From NCBI GenBank assembly GCA_018714665.1, contig DVNA01000086.1, forward strand, positions 1 through 12,208: a DNA stretch of 12,208 nt, given 5' to 3'. Position numbers and translations under genes: made by a program. Below the pieces are notes generated by a model. That model searched no databases and was not told the origin of the DNA. It worked only from the letters and a program-made list of their open reading frames with translations. Each line of letters begins with the position of its first letter. The first letter of the stretch is position 1. Source of the DNA: Candidatus Gallibacteroides avistercoris (GTDB taxonomy: Bacteria > Bacteroidota > Bacteroidia > Bacteroidales > CHK158-818). Below are positions 1 to 6,551 of this stretch, piece after piece.

Positions 1-432
1 AAGAAAGGATATTGTCTCTACTATATGGGATGCAAAGGGCCTAATACGTTCAACTCCTGCGCCGTAATCAAGTGGAATAATTGTATCAGTTATCCCATCC
101 AGTCCGGGCACGGATGTATCGGTTGTGCAGAACCTAATTTCTGGGATTATGCACCGTTGTACAGCCACATCCCCGATGTTCACGGTATTGGCATAGAGGC
201 AACGGCAGATAAGATCGGTGCCGCTCTCAGTGCTGTTACCTTGGGTGGAGTACTGGCTCATGCCGTCGTTACCAACATCCAGAAACGCAAACTGATAAAG
301 AACCAGCTGGACGATATCAGTATCAATACCGAAGAGTATGAACGTCAAAAAGCCCGGATGGAGGAAGAACGCAGGCAAATTGCCGATCGTGAAAAACAGG
401 AAAAAGGAGAAGAGTCCAAAAAAACGAATTAA
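1..432 (+). CDS. hyaA: [NiFe]-hydrogenase small subunit, C-terminal part (5' end outside window)
   Basis: This is the small, iron-sulfur subunit of a membrane-bound uptake hydrogenase; it carries electrons from the NiFe site to the membrane cytochrome. The frame is open from base 1, so the 143 visible residues are the C-terminal part and the Tat signal and proximal-cluster region are missing. Visible residues include C5 and C11 (CLYYMGC), expected distal [4Fe-4S] ligands, and C20, C39 and C42 (NSC, GCIGC), expected medial-cluster ligands. The stretch SGHGCIGCAE...FWD and the following helix strongly resemble E. coli HyaA. Residues about 72-91 form one membrane helix containing H87, like the HAV segment of HyaA. 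A Lys/Glu-rich tail of about 50 residues follows and should lie in the cytoplasm. The large-subunit gene starts 24 bp downstream. Group 1d is an inference, because the extra proximal-cluster cysteines that define it lie upstream of the window. Confidence 0.95.
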   Translation, partial: KKGYCLYYMGCKGPNTFNSCAVIKWNNCISYPIQSGHGCIGCAEPNFWDYAPLYSHIPDVHGIGIEATADKIGAALSAVTLGGVLAHAVVTNIQKRKLIKNQLDDISINTEEYERQKARMEEERRQIADREKQEKGEESKKTN

Positions 433-456
433 TGCAGTATTAAAACAGAACAGAAT

Positions 457-2175
457 ATGGCAAAAAGAATCGTAGTAGATCCGGTTACCCGCATAGAGGG
501 ACATTTACGCATTGAGGCTGACGTAGAAAACGGAATCATCAAAGATGCGTACAGCTCCGGAACGATGATACGCGGATTGGAACTGATAGCGCAGGGCCGC
601 GATCCGCGGGAAGTTTGGGCCTATGTCGGCCGGGTGTGCGGGGTATGTACCTCTATCCATTCGTTGTGCTCGGTACGGGCGGTCGAAAATGCGTTGGGTA
701 TTGTCATACCTCCCAATGCCGAGATGGTCCGAAACCTGATGCAGGCAGCTTTGATGGAACAGGATCATGTGGTCCATTTCTACCAGTTGCAGGCGTTGGA
801 TTGGGTGGATGTCGTTTCTGCCCTAAAAGCCGATCCCAAAGAGACCTCGGCAATCGCCCAGAGTATATCGCCCTGGCCTAAAAGTTCTGTCGGGTATTTT
901 GCCGATATACAGAAGAAAATTAAGAACTTCATGGATACCAGCCAGCTGGGAATCTTTGCTAACGGATATTGGGGCCATCCGGCCTATAAATTACCGGCGG
1001 CAGTAAACCTGTTGGGAGTTGCTCACTATTTGGAGGCACTTGAAGTGCAGAAAGACATTGTAAAAATCCAAACCATATTTGGAGGGAAAAACCCGCATCC
1101 CAATTTCCTGGTTGGCGGGATGGCTTGTGCCGTGAATATAAACGATCCGAATGCGTTGAACCTGGAACGGTTGAGCTATGTAGCGGAGATTATCGAAGAG
1201 ACGCAACAATTTGTCCAGCAAGTTTATCTGCCCGACGTGTTGGCCATCGCCTCGTACTATCCGGAGTGGACTAAAATAGGCGGAGGATTGAGAAATTACA
1301 TCTCGTATGGAGATTTCCCGATGGGAAATTACGGCGAGCTGCCAACCTACAAAAGTCCCCGAGGAATTGTCGTAGATCGGGACTTGTCCCACGTAGAGCC
1401 GTTTGACCCTACCGATATGGATGGATTGCAGGAGTTTGTCAATAACTCGTGGTACAAGTATGCCGAAGGAAAAGATGTAGGGCTTCACCCCTCGGTGGGT
1501 GAGACGGTGTTGGATTATACCGGGCCTACGCCTCCATACGAATACCTGGACGTAGATAAACCGTATAGCTGGATTAAAACGCCCCGTTATAAAGGAATGC
1601 CCATGGAGACCGGGCCTCTGGCTCGTTTCATTGTCGGGTATGCCTCTGGGTACGAACCGTATAAGGAGCTTACAGACAAGTGCCTGGCACAATTGAATGT
1701 TCCGCTGGAGGCCCTTTATTCTACCGTGGGGAGAACATTGGCACGTGCCATGGAGTCTTCGTTGGTGGCCGATTGGATGGGCGATTTCTATCGTCAGTTG
1801 TTAAGTAACATCAAGTCGGGAGATTACCGGATGTTCAATAACACCTATTGGGAACCCTCTACCTGGCCCAAGAAAGCGCAAGGATACGGCCTTACCGAGG
1901 CACCCCGAGGCTCTTTGGCCCATTACGTGGACATATCGGACAAGAAAGTATCCCGGTATCAGATGGTAGTCCCCACTACCTGGAACGGTTCTCCCCGCGA
2001 TACCAAAGGACAACATTCTGCGTTCGAGGCCTCGTTGATAGGGACACCCGTATTCGACCCCTCCGTACCGTTGGAAATTATCCGAACGATTCATTCGTTC
2101 GATCCCTGTTTGGCTTGTGCCGTTCATTTGTATGACGAAAAAGGTTCATTCGTCCACCAGTTAGATTGTATGTAA
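457..2175 (+). CDS. hyaB: [NiFe]-hydrogenase large (catalytic) subunit
   Basis: This is the catalytic subunit holding the Ni-Fe(CN)2CO centre that splits H2. Its 572 residues are the usual length for group 1 enzymes. The N-terminal motif has R12-I-E14-G-H and the L1 motif has C61-G-V-C64 followed by H68. The C-terminal L2 motif is D549-P-C551-L-A-C554-A-V-H557. The four cysteines C61, C64, C551 and C554 are the expected Ni/Fe ligands. Fifteen residues follow H557, so the protein is made as a precursor and should be cut after this histidine once nickel is inserted. The protease encoded two genes downstream is the obvious candidate. The L1 region has an extra cysteine (C71) in a position where many homologues have alanine. 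No strong Shine-Dalgarno sequence precedes the ATG. The product should cross the membrane as a Tat passenger bound to the small subunit. Confidence 0.97.
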   Translation: MAKRIVVDPVTRIEGHLRIEADVENGIIKDAYSSGTMIRGLELIAQGRDPREVWAYVGRVCGVCTSIHSLCSVRAVENALGIVIPPNAEMVRNLMQAALMEQDHVVHFYQLQALDWVDVVSALKADPKETSAIAQSISPWPKSSVGYFADIQKKIKNFMDTSQLGIFANGYWGHPAYKLPAAVNLLGVAHYLEALEVQKDIVKIQTIFGGKNPHPNFLVGGMACAVNINDPNALNLERLSYVAEIIEETQQFVQQVYLPDVLAIASYYPEWTKIGGGLRNYISYGDFPMGNYGELPTYKSPRGIVVDRDLSHVEPFDPTDMDGLQEFVNNSWYKYAEGKDVGLHPSVGETVLDYTGPTPPYEYLDVDKPYSWIKTPRYKGMPMETGPLARFIVGYASGYEPYKELTDKCLAQLNVPLEALYSTVGRTLARAMESSLVADWMGDFYRQLLSNIKSGDYRMFNNTYWEPSTWPKKAQGYGLTEAPRGSLAHYVDISDKKVSRYQMVVPTTWNGSPRDTKGQHSAFEASLIGTPVFDPSVPLEIIRTIHSFDPCLACAVHLYDEKGSFVHQLDCM

Positions 2176-2187
2176 AAATACCAGGAT

Positions 2188-2967
2188 ATGATTAGTCGAA
2201 AACCGTCGTTGAGAGAAGTATATGTATGGCAACTGCCCGTACGTATTTTCCATTGGGTAAATGCTTTTACCATAACAGTTTTGATTGTAACCGGGTTTAT
2301 TATCGGAGACCCGCCTGCCATTATGCACGGCACGGCCCCGGAGTTTAATTATTGGTTCGGGTGGGTGAGGTTGGCACATTTCATCGCCGCTTTTATATTT
2401 GTAATCAATTTGGCGGTACGTATATACTGGGCCTTTGCCGGCAATACCTTTGCCCGGTGGAACAATTTTATCCCGATTACCCGCAAACAAATTAACGGCA
2501 TTTTTGAGACTATAAAGGTGGATGTGTTGTTGCTGACTCCCAAACCGGTTTACGACATCGGGCACAACGCCTTGGCCGCCTTTACCTATTTCGGTCTGTT
2601 GGTCGTATCCATTGTTCAGATTGTTACCGGATTTTCCATGTTCAGTGCATCCAGCGATGCGTGGTATGCTCCCTATTTTCAGGATTTGTTGATCAGCATG
2701 AATGGGTTCTTTCCGGTTCGTAACATCCACCATATCTTGATGTGGTTTTTCGTGTTGTTTATCATCGTACATGTATATCTGGTTTTCTACCACGACTATA
2801 TTGAGCGCAACGGGATAGCCTCCTCCATGATAGGCGGTTGGAAATTTATAAATGAAAAGATTGTAGAACAATTCTTGTCCGAAGAGAAGAGAAAAAAGCA
2901 ATTGTCTTTGGATAAAAAAATGGAGGAAACAGCACATAAGAAATGGGAAAAGGAGATAAATGCATGA
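2188..2967 (+). CDS. hyaC: Ni/Fe-hydrogenase b-type cytochrome subunit
   Basis: This is the integral membrane dihaem cytochrome b that anchors the hydrogenase and passes electrons to quinone. The 259-residue protein has four hydrophobic segments, at about 24-40, 63-83, 128-150 and 183-201. Histidines in positions typical of haem ligands include H22 (RIFHW), H64 (LAHF), H181/H182 (NIHH) and H195 (IVHVY); H126 and H202 are also conserved-looking. The family is usually around 220-240 residues. The extra length here is a Lys/Glu-rich C-terminal tail of about 45 residues after the last helix, predicted to be cytoplasmic. It lies 12 bp after the large subunit. Its TGA stop overlaps the preferred ATG of the protease gene (ATGA), which points to translational coupling. 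Confidence 0.95.
   Translation: MISRKPSLREVYVWQLPVRIFHWVNAFTITVLIVTGFIIGDPPAIMHGTAPEFNYWFGWVRLAHFIAAFIFVINLAVRIYWAFAGNTFARWNNFIPITRKQINGIFETIKVDVLLLTPKPVYDIGHNALAAFTYFGLLVVSIVQIVTGFSMFSASSDAWYAPYFQDLLISMNGFFPVRNIHHILMWFFVLFIIVHVYLVFYHDYIERNGIASSMIGGWKFINEKIVEQFLSEEKRKKQLSLDKKMEETAHKKWEKEINA
2951..2955 (+). promoter_or_regulatory. Ribosome-binding site deciding the protease start
   Basis: AGGAG lies 8 nt before the ATG at 2964 and inside the 3' end of the cytochrome gene. It is one of the few clear Shine-Dalgarno sequences in the window. It favours the 2964 start over the ATG at 2943. Confidence 0.6.
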
Positions 2968-3419
2968 ATCGGATTTTGGTCCTGGGACTGGGTAATTGGG
3001 TACTTAAAGACGAAGGAGTCGGTATTCATGCCGTTCACCGAATACAGCAAACAGGATTACCTGCCGGCATAGATCTTTTGGATGGAGGGACGGGAGGTAT
3101 ATTTATGATCGGTATTTTGCAGCAATACGACCATGTTATTATGATCGATGCTACCCTCGATACCCGTCCTCCCGGTACGGTAAGGCGGCTAAAACCCAAA
3201 TATTCGGCCGATTATCCCCGGTTGATGAGCGCTCACGAGGTAGGATTGAAAGATATGATAGATGCCATGGTCTTGCAGGAGAATATTCCGGAAATTGATT
3301 TGGTCGTCGTTTCGGCACGGGATGTACAGGAGATCGGTATGGAACTCTCTCCTCCGGTAGAAAAAGCTCTGCCCCAAGTTGTGGATACGGTACATGAAAT
3401 CATCCGCGAGTTGCGATAG
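2964..3419 (+). CDS. hyaD: HyaD/HybD-family hydrogenase maturation endopeptidase
   Basis: This nickel-dependent protease removes the C-terminal extension of the hydrogenase large subunit after NiFe cofactor insertion. Counted from the ATG at 2964 it has 151 residues, close to E. coli HybD. Nickel-sensing residues known from HybD (Glu16, Asp62, His93) have counterparts at E17 (WVLKDEGVG), D62 (VIMIDA) and H91 (SAHEVG). The glycine-rich start ILVLGLGN and the DGGTGG segment are typical. An in-frame ATG at 2943 exists, but 2964 is preferred: AGGAG at 2951-2955 sits 8 nt before it, the resulting N-terminus matches the family, and it gives an ATGA overlap with the cytochrome gene. It is the last gene of the operon visible here. 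No hypABCDEF maturation genes are in the window. Confidence 0.94.
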   Translation: MNRILVLGLGNWVLKDEGVGIHAVHRIQQTGLPAGIDLLDGGTGGIFMIGILQQYDHVIMIDATLDTRPPGTVRRLKPKYSADYPRLMSAHEVGLKDMIDAMVLQENIPEIDLVVVSARDVQEIGMELSPPVEKALPQVVDTVHEIIRELR

Positions 3420-3429
3420 CTGTTTGTCA

Positions 3430-4362
3430 TTAGGAAAGATAGACCTCTTTGAGATAATCAGAGAGGTTTTTGTTTTTCCCCGTATGTACCCTTTCTTGTT
3501 CTCTGCCCAGCCAATAGGAGAGCGACCTCTTGGAGATCTTTTCCTGCTCTTTTTTCGCTCTTTCCAACAACCGGAATAGCGTGAAGTCGGGAACATCAAA
3601 TTCATTCATCTCAATCGATTTTGCTACCGATACAATCCTGTCGGTCCATGTTGGCGGAATAGAATCAGTCAATAACGATTTCCTGAAAAAAGAGCGTTCG
3701 ACCGGAGAGTAACAAATCGGCATCTCCGAGATGGCCGATAATATGTTCGCAATATCGGTGAAGGAGTAGGAGATAGCACTCGATATTTTGTAGGTTGCAC
3801 TTACTTTGGGTTTATGCCGTATAAAGTAAGTTACCACCCGAGCGATGGCATCGGATGAGGTGAAACTGATACGCCCGTTACCGCCGGGAAACAAAATCTT
3901 TCCCGAAGATAGAGGATTCCCGATGAAGATAGGCATCTGTTCCATGAGAATATTCCGTCTCAATATGGTATATACGATGCCCGAGTTTCGAATAGCCGTT
4001 TCTGTTTCGACATTCTCCTGGGCCGGGATACAGGACGAGTTCCCGGTCAGGATGGAACTGACGTATATAATGTATTTGACACCTGTTCCCAATGCAGAGT
4101 ATAACAGGTTAATATACCCTTTTCTCAGGTCGGATAGAAAATTGGAGTGGGTAATAATTAATGTATCTACCTTGTTTAAGGCCTTGTCTAAGGAGGGATG
4201 TGTGTTCAAAGAACCCGTTACAACATCTATATTCCACGCATCATAAAGAGAAGCGTTTGCCTGGGGCGGTAACAGAATACGGATATTGTCGGTTTGCTGT
4301 TCGAGAAAAACGTTTAGTATTTGTTTTCCAGGAGCATTTTGCACGTCGGTTATGAGTGTCAT
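3430..4362 (-). CDS. NmrA-like atypical SDR family NAD(P)-binding protein
   Basis: A 310-residue Rossmann-type protein of the NmrA/atypical short-chain dehydrogenase group. Family-like segments occur in the expected order: strand and acidic-end pattern IDVVTGSL (about 45-52), the VDTLIITHS strand (65-73), KYIIYVSS (96-103), YTILRRNILMEQM (131-143) and the SSDAIARVV helix. These fit a nucleotide-binding fold, but the substrate cannot be read. The usual GxxGxxG loop is eroded: the N-terminus reads TDVQNAPGKQIL, keeping only the last glycine position (G12). Binding of NAD(P) is therefore doubtful, and a sensor or chaperone-like role is possible. The ATG at 4362 is the only sensible start because an in-frame TAA lies a few codons upstream. 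The C-terminal region is Lys/Arg-rich. The gene converges on the hydrogenase operon with a 10-bp gap, and its 3' end carries that operon's terminator. Confidence 0.8.
   Translation of the reverse strand: MTLITDVQNAPGKQILNVFLEQQTDNIRILLPPQANASLYDAWNIDVVTGSLNTHPSLDKALNKVDTLIITHSNFLSDLRKGYINLLYSALGTGVKYIIYVSSILTGNSSCIPAQENVETETAIRNSGIVYTILRRNILMEQMPIFIGNPLSSGKILFPGGNGRISFTSSDAIARVVTYFIRHKPKVSATYKISSAISYSFTDIANILSAISEMPICYSPVERSFFRKSLLTDSIPPTWTDRIVSVAKSIEMNEFDVPDFTLFRLLERAKKEQEKISKRSLSYWLGREQERVHTGKNKNLSDYLKEVYLS
3443..3477 (+). terminator. Rho-independent terminator of the hydrogenase operon
   Basis: ACCTCT (3443-3448) pairs with AGAGGT (3462-3467). The helix can extend by a T-G wobble and a T-A pair, giving 8 bp around a 9-nt loop. 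It is followed by the T-rich run TTTTGTTTTT. It starts 24 bp after the protease stop codon and lies inside the last codons of the convergent minus-strand gene. On the minus strand no U-tract follows, so it should work only for plus-strand transcription. Confidence 0.75.
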
Positions 4363-4479
4363 GTCGTTAAAATATTAAGATCTTTCATGCAAGAACGATT
4401 GCAACGGTTAAAAGGTTGTCGAACGAAAGAAAAATTGTATCAAATCGGATAAATTCTTTTCGTAGTGACAGAATCTTCT

Positions 4480-4487
4480 TACTTTTG
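4480..4487 (+). promoter_or_regulatory. Bacteroidetes -7 promoter element before the TRIC-glycosyltransferase operon
   Basis: TACTTTTG matches the Bacteroidetes -7 consensus TAnnTTTG exactly and ends 18 nt before the ATG at 4506. The -33 region is weak, with only TTTTCG around 4457-4462. Its position makes the upstream in-frame TTG at 4416 an unlikely start, since that codon would not be on this transcript. Confidence 0.6.
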
Positions 4488-4505
4488 TGTCAATTTTGTA
4501 ATAGT

Positions 4506-5135
4506 ATGGATAGTACGTTTCTGACCATTATAGAGATATTGGGGACAATCGCTTTTGCCATCAGTGGAATAAGATTGGCCTCTGCCAAGAAATTCGACTG
4601 GTTCGGAGCGTATGTGGTAGGTTTGGTTACGGCTATCGGAGGCGGAACCATTCGGGACGTCATGCTGGGGTGTACCCCGTTCTGGATGTTGAACAGCATC
4701 TATCTGGCCGTAACGGGTATTTCGCTGTTGTCGGTTATTATTTTCGGAAAATACCTGATTCGATTGCAGAATACCTTTTTTATCTTCGATACGATAGGAC
4801 TGGCTTTGTTTGTTGTTGTCGGGATTCAGAAATCGTTAGCACTCGATTATCCTTTCTGGGTAGCCATTGTGATGGGCACGATTACCGGTTCGGCCGGAGG
4901 TGTTTTGCGGGATATCTTTATCAACGAGGCCCCGCTTATTTTCCGGAAAGATATATATGCCATGGCATGTGTCATCGGTGGACTTTTTTATTGGGCCTGT
5001 TATTGGATCAATTTGGATGAGGTTACCACCCAGATTATATCCGCCGCAAGTGTTATATTGGTACGAATAGTGGCAGTAAAGTACCACCTATCCTTACCTG
5101 TTTTAAAGGGAGAAGAAACAGAATTTGATTCATAA
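4506..5135 (+). CDS. TRIC/UPF0126 family membrane protein (YicG-like)
   Basis: A 209-residue integral membrane protein of the UPF0126 family, whose crystallised bacterial members are trimeric cation channels of the TRIC type. It shows the family's internal duplication. Repeat one carries GGGTIRD at residues 45-51 and repeat two carries GSAGGVLRD at 128-136; these glycine-rich kinks are the family hallmark. About seven hydrophobic segments are visible (near 5-22, 32-50, 64-82, 91-107, 117-133, 150-168 and 172-190). Start 4506 was chosen because the protein then begins directly at the first helix and the -7 element at 4480-4487 lies just upstream. A longer TTG form from 4416 adds 30 polar residues not typical of the family. 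Potassium or other monovalent cation conduction is the family expectation, not shown here. The GtrA-like gene starts 3 bp after its stop codon. Confidence 0.88.
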   Translation: MDSTFLTIIEILGTIAFAISGIRLASAKKFDWFGAYVVGLVTAIGGGTIRDVMLGCTPFWMLNSIYLAVTGISLLSVIIFGKYLIRLQNTFFIFDTIGLALFVVVGIQKSLALDYPFWVAIVMGTITGSAGGVLRDIFINEAPLIFRKDIYAMACVIGGLFYWACYWINLDEVTTQIISAASVILVRIVAVKYHLSLPVLKGEETEFDS

Positions 5136-5138
5136 ATT

Positions 5139-5531
5139 ATGATTATTCCCAGGAAGACAACCGTACAGTTGATAAAGTTTGCCATGGTAGGCGTACTCAA
5201 TACCGTTTTATCGCTCGTTGTTATTTATGCTTTGATGTCGTTTTTTCACGTAGGGGTATATATGGCCAATATTTGCGGATATGCAGTCGGTATTGTCAAC
5301 AGTTTTATCTGGAACAAGCTTTGGGTATTTAAGAAAAATGAAGGTACTGTATTTCGGGAGATAGCTTATTTTTTAGTTATATTTGCTTTATGTTACGGGA
5401 TACAGTTCTTTTCACTCCGGTTAATGATAGAACATTTCTCGATCAACTCCTATTTAGCACAGTTGTTGGCTATGGGAGTATATACAATTATGAATTTTGT
5501 TCTGAATAAATGTATAACATTCAGGGGCTGA
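5139..5531 (+). CDS. GtrA family membrane protein
   Basis: A 130-residue protein with four hydrophobic helices (about 10-29, 35-55, 70-88 and 98-120), the size and topology of the GtrA/DPMS-like family. Typical segments are IKFAMVGVLNTVLS at the start of helix one, NICGYAVGIVNSFIWNKLWVF in the second, and MNFVLNKCITF near the C-terminus. GtrA proteins are thought to flip polyprenyl-phosphate-linked sugars across the cytoplasmic membrane. The gene begins 3 bp after the TRIC-like gene and is followed after 38 bp by a GtrB-like glycosyltransferase, the classic gtrA-gtrB pairing. This supports a role in lipid-linked sugar export. Confidence 0.9.
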   Translation: MIIPRKTTVQLIKFAMVGVLNTVLSLVVIYALMSFFHVGVYMANICGYAVGIVNSFIWNKLWVFKKNEGTVFREIAYFLVIFALCYGIQFFSLRLMIEHFSINSYLAQLLAMGVYTIMNFVLNKCITFRG

Positions 5532-5569
5532 GAGGTAGCCGGATTATCTCAATATAAAGCGCGGGTATT

Positions 5570-6511
5570 ATGAAATTAAGTATTGTTATTCCTTGTTACA
5601 ATGAAGAGGCGGTAATCGAAACTTCTTATAAGCGGTTTACAGACGTAATGGAAGCAAATGGCTACGATTACGAATTGTTGTTTGTAAACGATGGAAGTAA
5701 AGATAGGACGGAAGAGCTTTTAATCGACTTTGCAGAAGGAGATCCCCGCGTAAAACTGATTTCATTCTCCCGTAATTTCGGACATCAGAATGCCGTGTCG
5801 GCCGGATTGCATCATTGTTCGGGCGATGTGGCCGTGATTATCGATGCCGATTTGCAGGACCCTCCCGAGGTGATTCCTCAGATGATAGAGACCTATGAAA
5901 AAGAGCAGTGTAATGTAGTATATGCTGTTCGCAGAAAACGTAAAGGAGAATCATTCTTTAAGCGGGTGACAGCCAAACTTTTCTACCGGGGCCTTAATCT
6001 TCTGTCTGATTTTTCTTTTCCTGTCGATACGGGCGATTTCCGCCTGATAGACCGTTATGTGCTGGATGCATTCCGACAATTCCCGGAGAAGCATAAATAT
6101 CTTCGGGGTTTGTTCTGTTGGATGGGGTTCAAACAGGTACCGTTCTATTATGACAGGGATGAACGCAAAGCAGGAGAGACAAAATATACCTTGACTAAAA
6201 TGATTCGTTTAGCCTCGGTTGGGCTTTTCGGTTTTTCTAAAAAACCGTTGAGGTTGGCCATCTCATTGGGCTGTATTTCTATTTTAATTGCCCTTGTATT
6301 GGTATTGTGGATTTTATATCTCCACATTTTTGTTGCAGAGAATGTCATGCCAGGATGGTCCTCTACTGTTATCATTATCCTGTTTTTAGGAGGTGTCCAG
6401 CTCTTTACCATTGGTATTCTGGGCGAATACATCGGAAATATTTTTGATGAGACAAAAAACAGACCGGAATATATCATTTACAAAAAAATCAACCTAGACG
6501 AAACGAAATAG
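5570..6511 (+). CDS. Family 2 glycosyltransferase, GtrB/DPM1-like polyprenyl-phosphate glycosyltransferase
   Basis: A GT-A fold transferase expected to move a sugar from a nucleotide donor onto polyprenyl phosphate at the inner face of the membrane. In the 313 residues, SIVIPCYNEE (4-13) opens the domain, N40-D41-G-S binds nucleotide, and D92-A-D94 followed by LQDPPE (95-100) is the metal-binding DxD region. FSRNFGHQNAVSAGL (66-80) and the GDFRLIDR and RGLFCWMG segments are typical of the DPM1/GtrB/ArnC group. After an amphipathic stretch (FGFSKKPLRL) two C-terminal membrane helices follow, at about 227-250 and 263-285, ending in GEYIGNI, which matches GtrB-like proteins. The transferred sugar cannot be predicted. 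It sits between the likely flippase gene and the GT-C transferase. Confidence 0.93.
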   Translation: MKLSIVIPCYNEEAVIETSYKRFTDVMEANGYDYELLFVNDGSKDRTEELLIDFAEGDPRVKLISFSRNFGHQNAVSAGLHHCSGDVAVIIDADLQDPPEVIPQMIETYEKEQCNVVYAVRRKRKGESFFKRVTAKLFYRGLNLLSDFSFPVDTGDFRLIDRYVLDAFRQFPEKHKYLRGLFCWMGFKQVPFYYDRDERKAGETKYTLTKMIRLASVGLFGFSKKPLRLAISLGCISILIALVLVLWILYLHIFVAENVMPGWSSTVIIILFLGGVQLFTIGILGEYIGNIFDETKNRPEYIIYKKINLDETK

Positions 6512-6551
6512 ATTATTTAACCGCACGATTGAAGAAATATACGGTATTATT

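Noticed and set aside
991..1692. Minus-strand open frame of 233 codons opposite the large subunit
   Set aside because: It is antisense to a highly conserved catalytic subunit and has no recognisable motif.
2161..2937. Minus-strand open frame of 258 codons opposite the cytochrome gene
   Set aside because: It is antisense to a clearly identified cytochrome b, and its translation shows no recognisable family. It is a shadow of the real gene's codon pattern.
2943..2963. Upstream ATG for the maturation protease
   Set aside because: The ATG at 2964 has a well-placed AGGAG and an ATGA overlap and starts directly at the conserved first strand.
3845..4246. Plus-strand open frame of 133 codons opposite the NmrA-like gene
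   Set aside because: The minus strand has family-like motifs in order; this frame has none and lacks a promoter or start context.
4416..4505. Longer TTG start for the TRIC-like protein
   Set aside because: It would add 30 polar residues untypical of the family, and the promoter element at 4480-4487 lies downstream of it.
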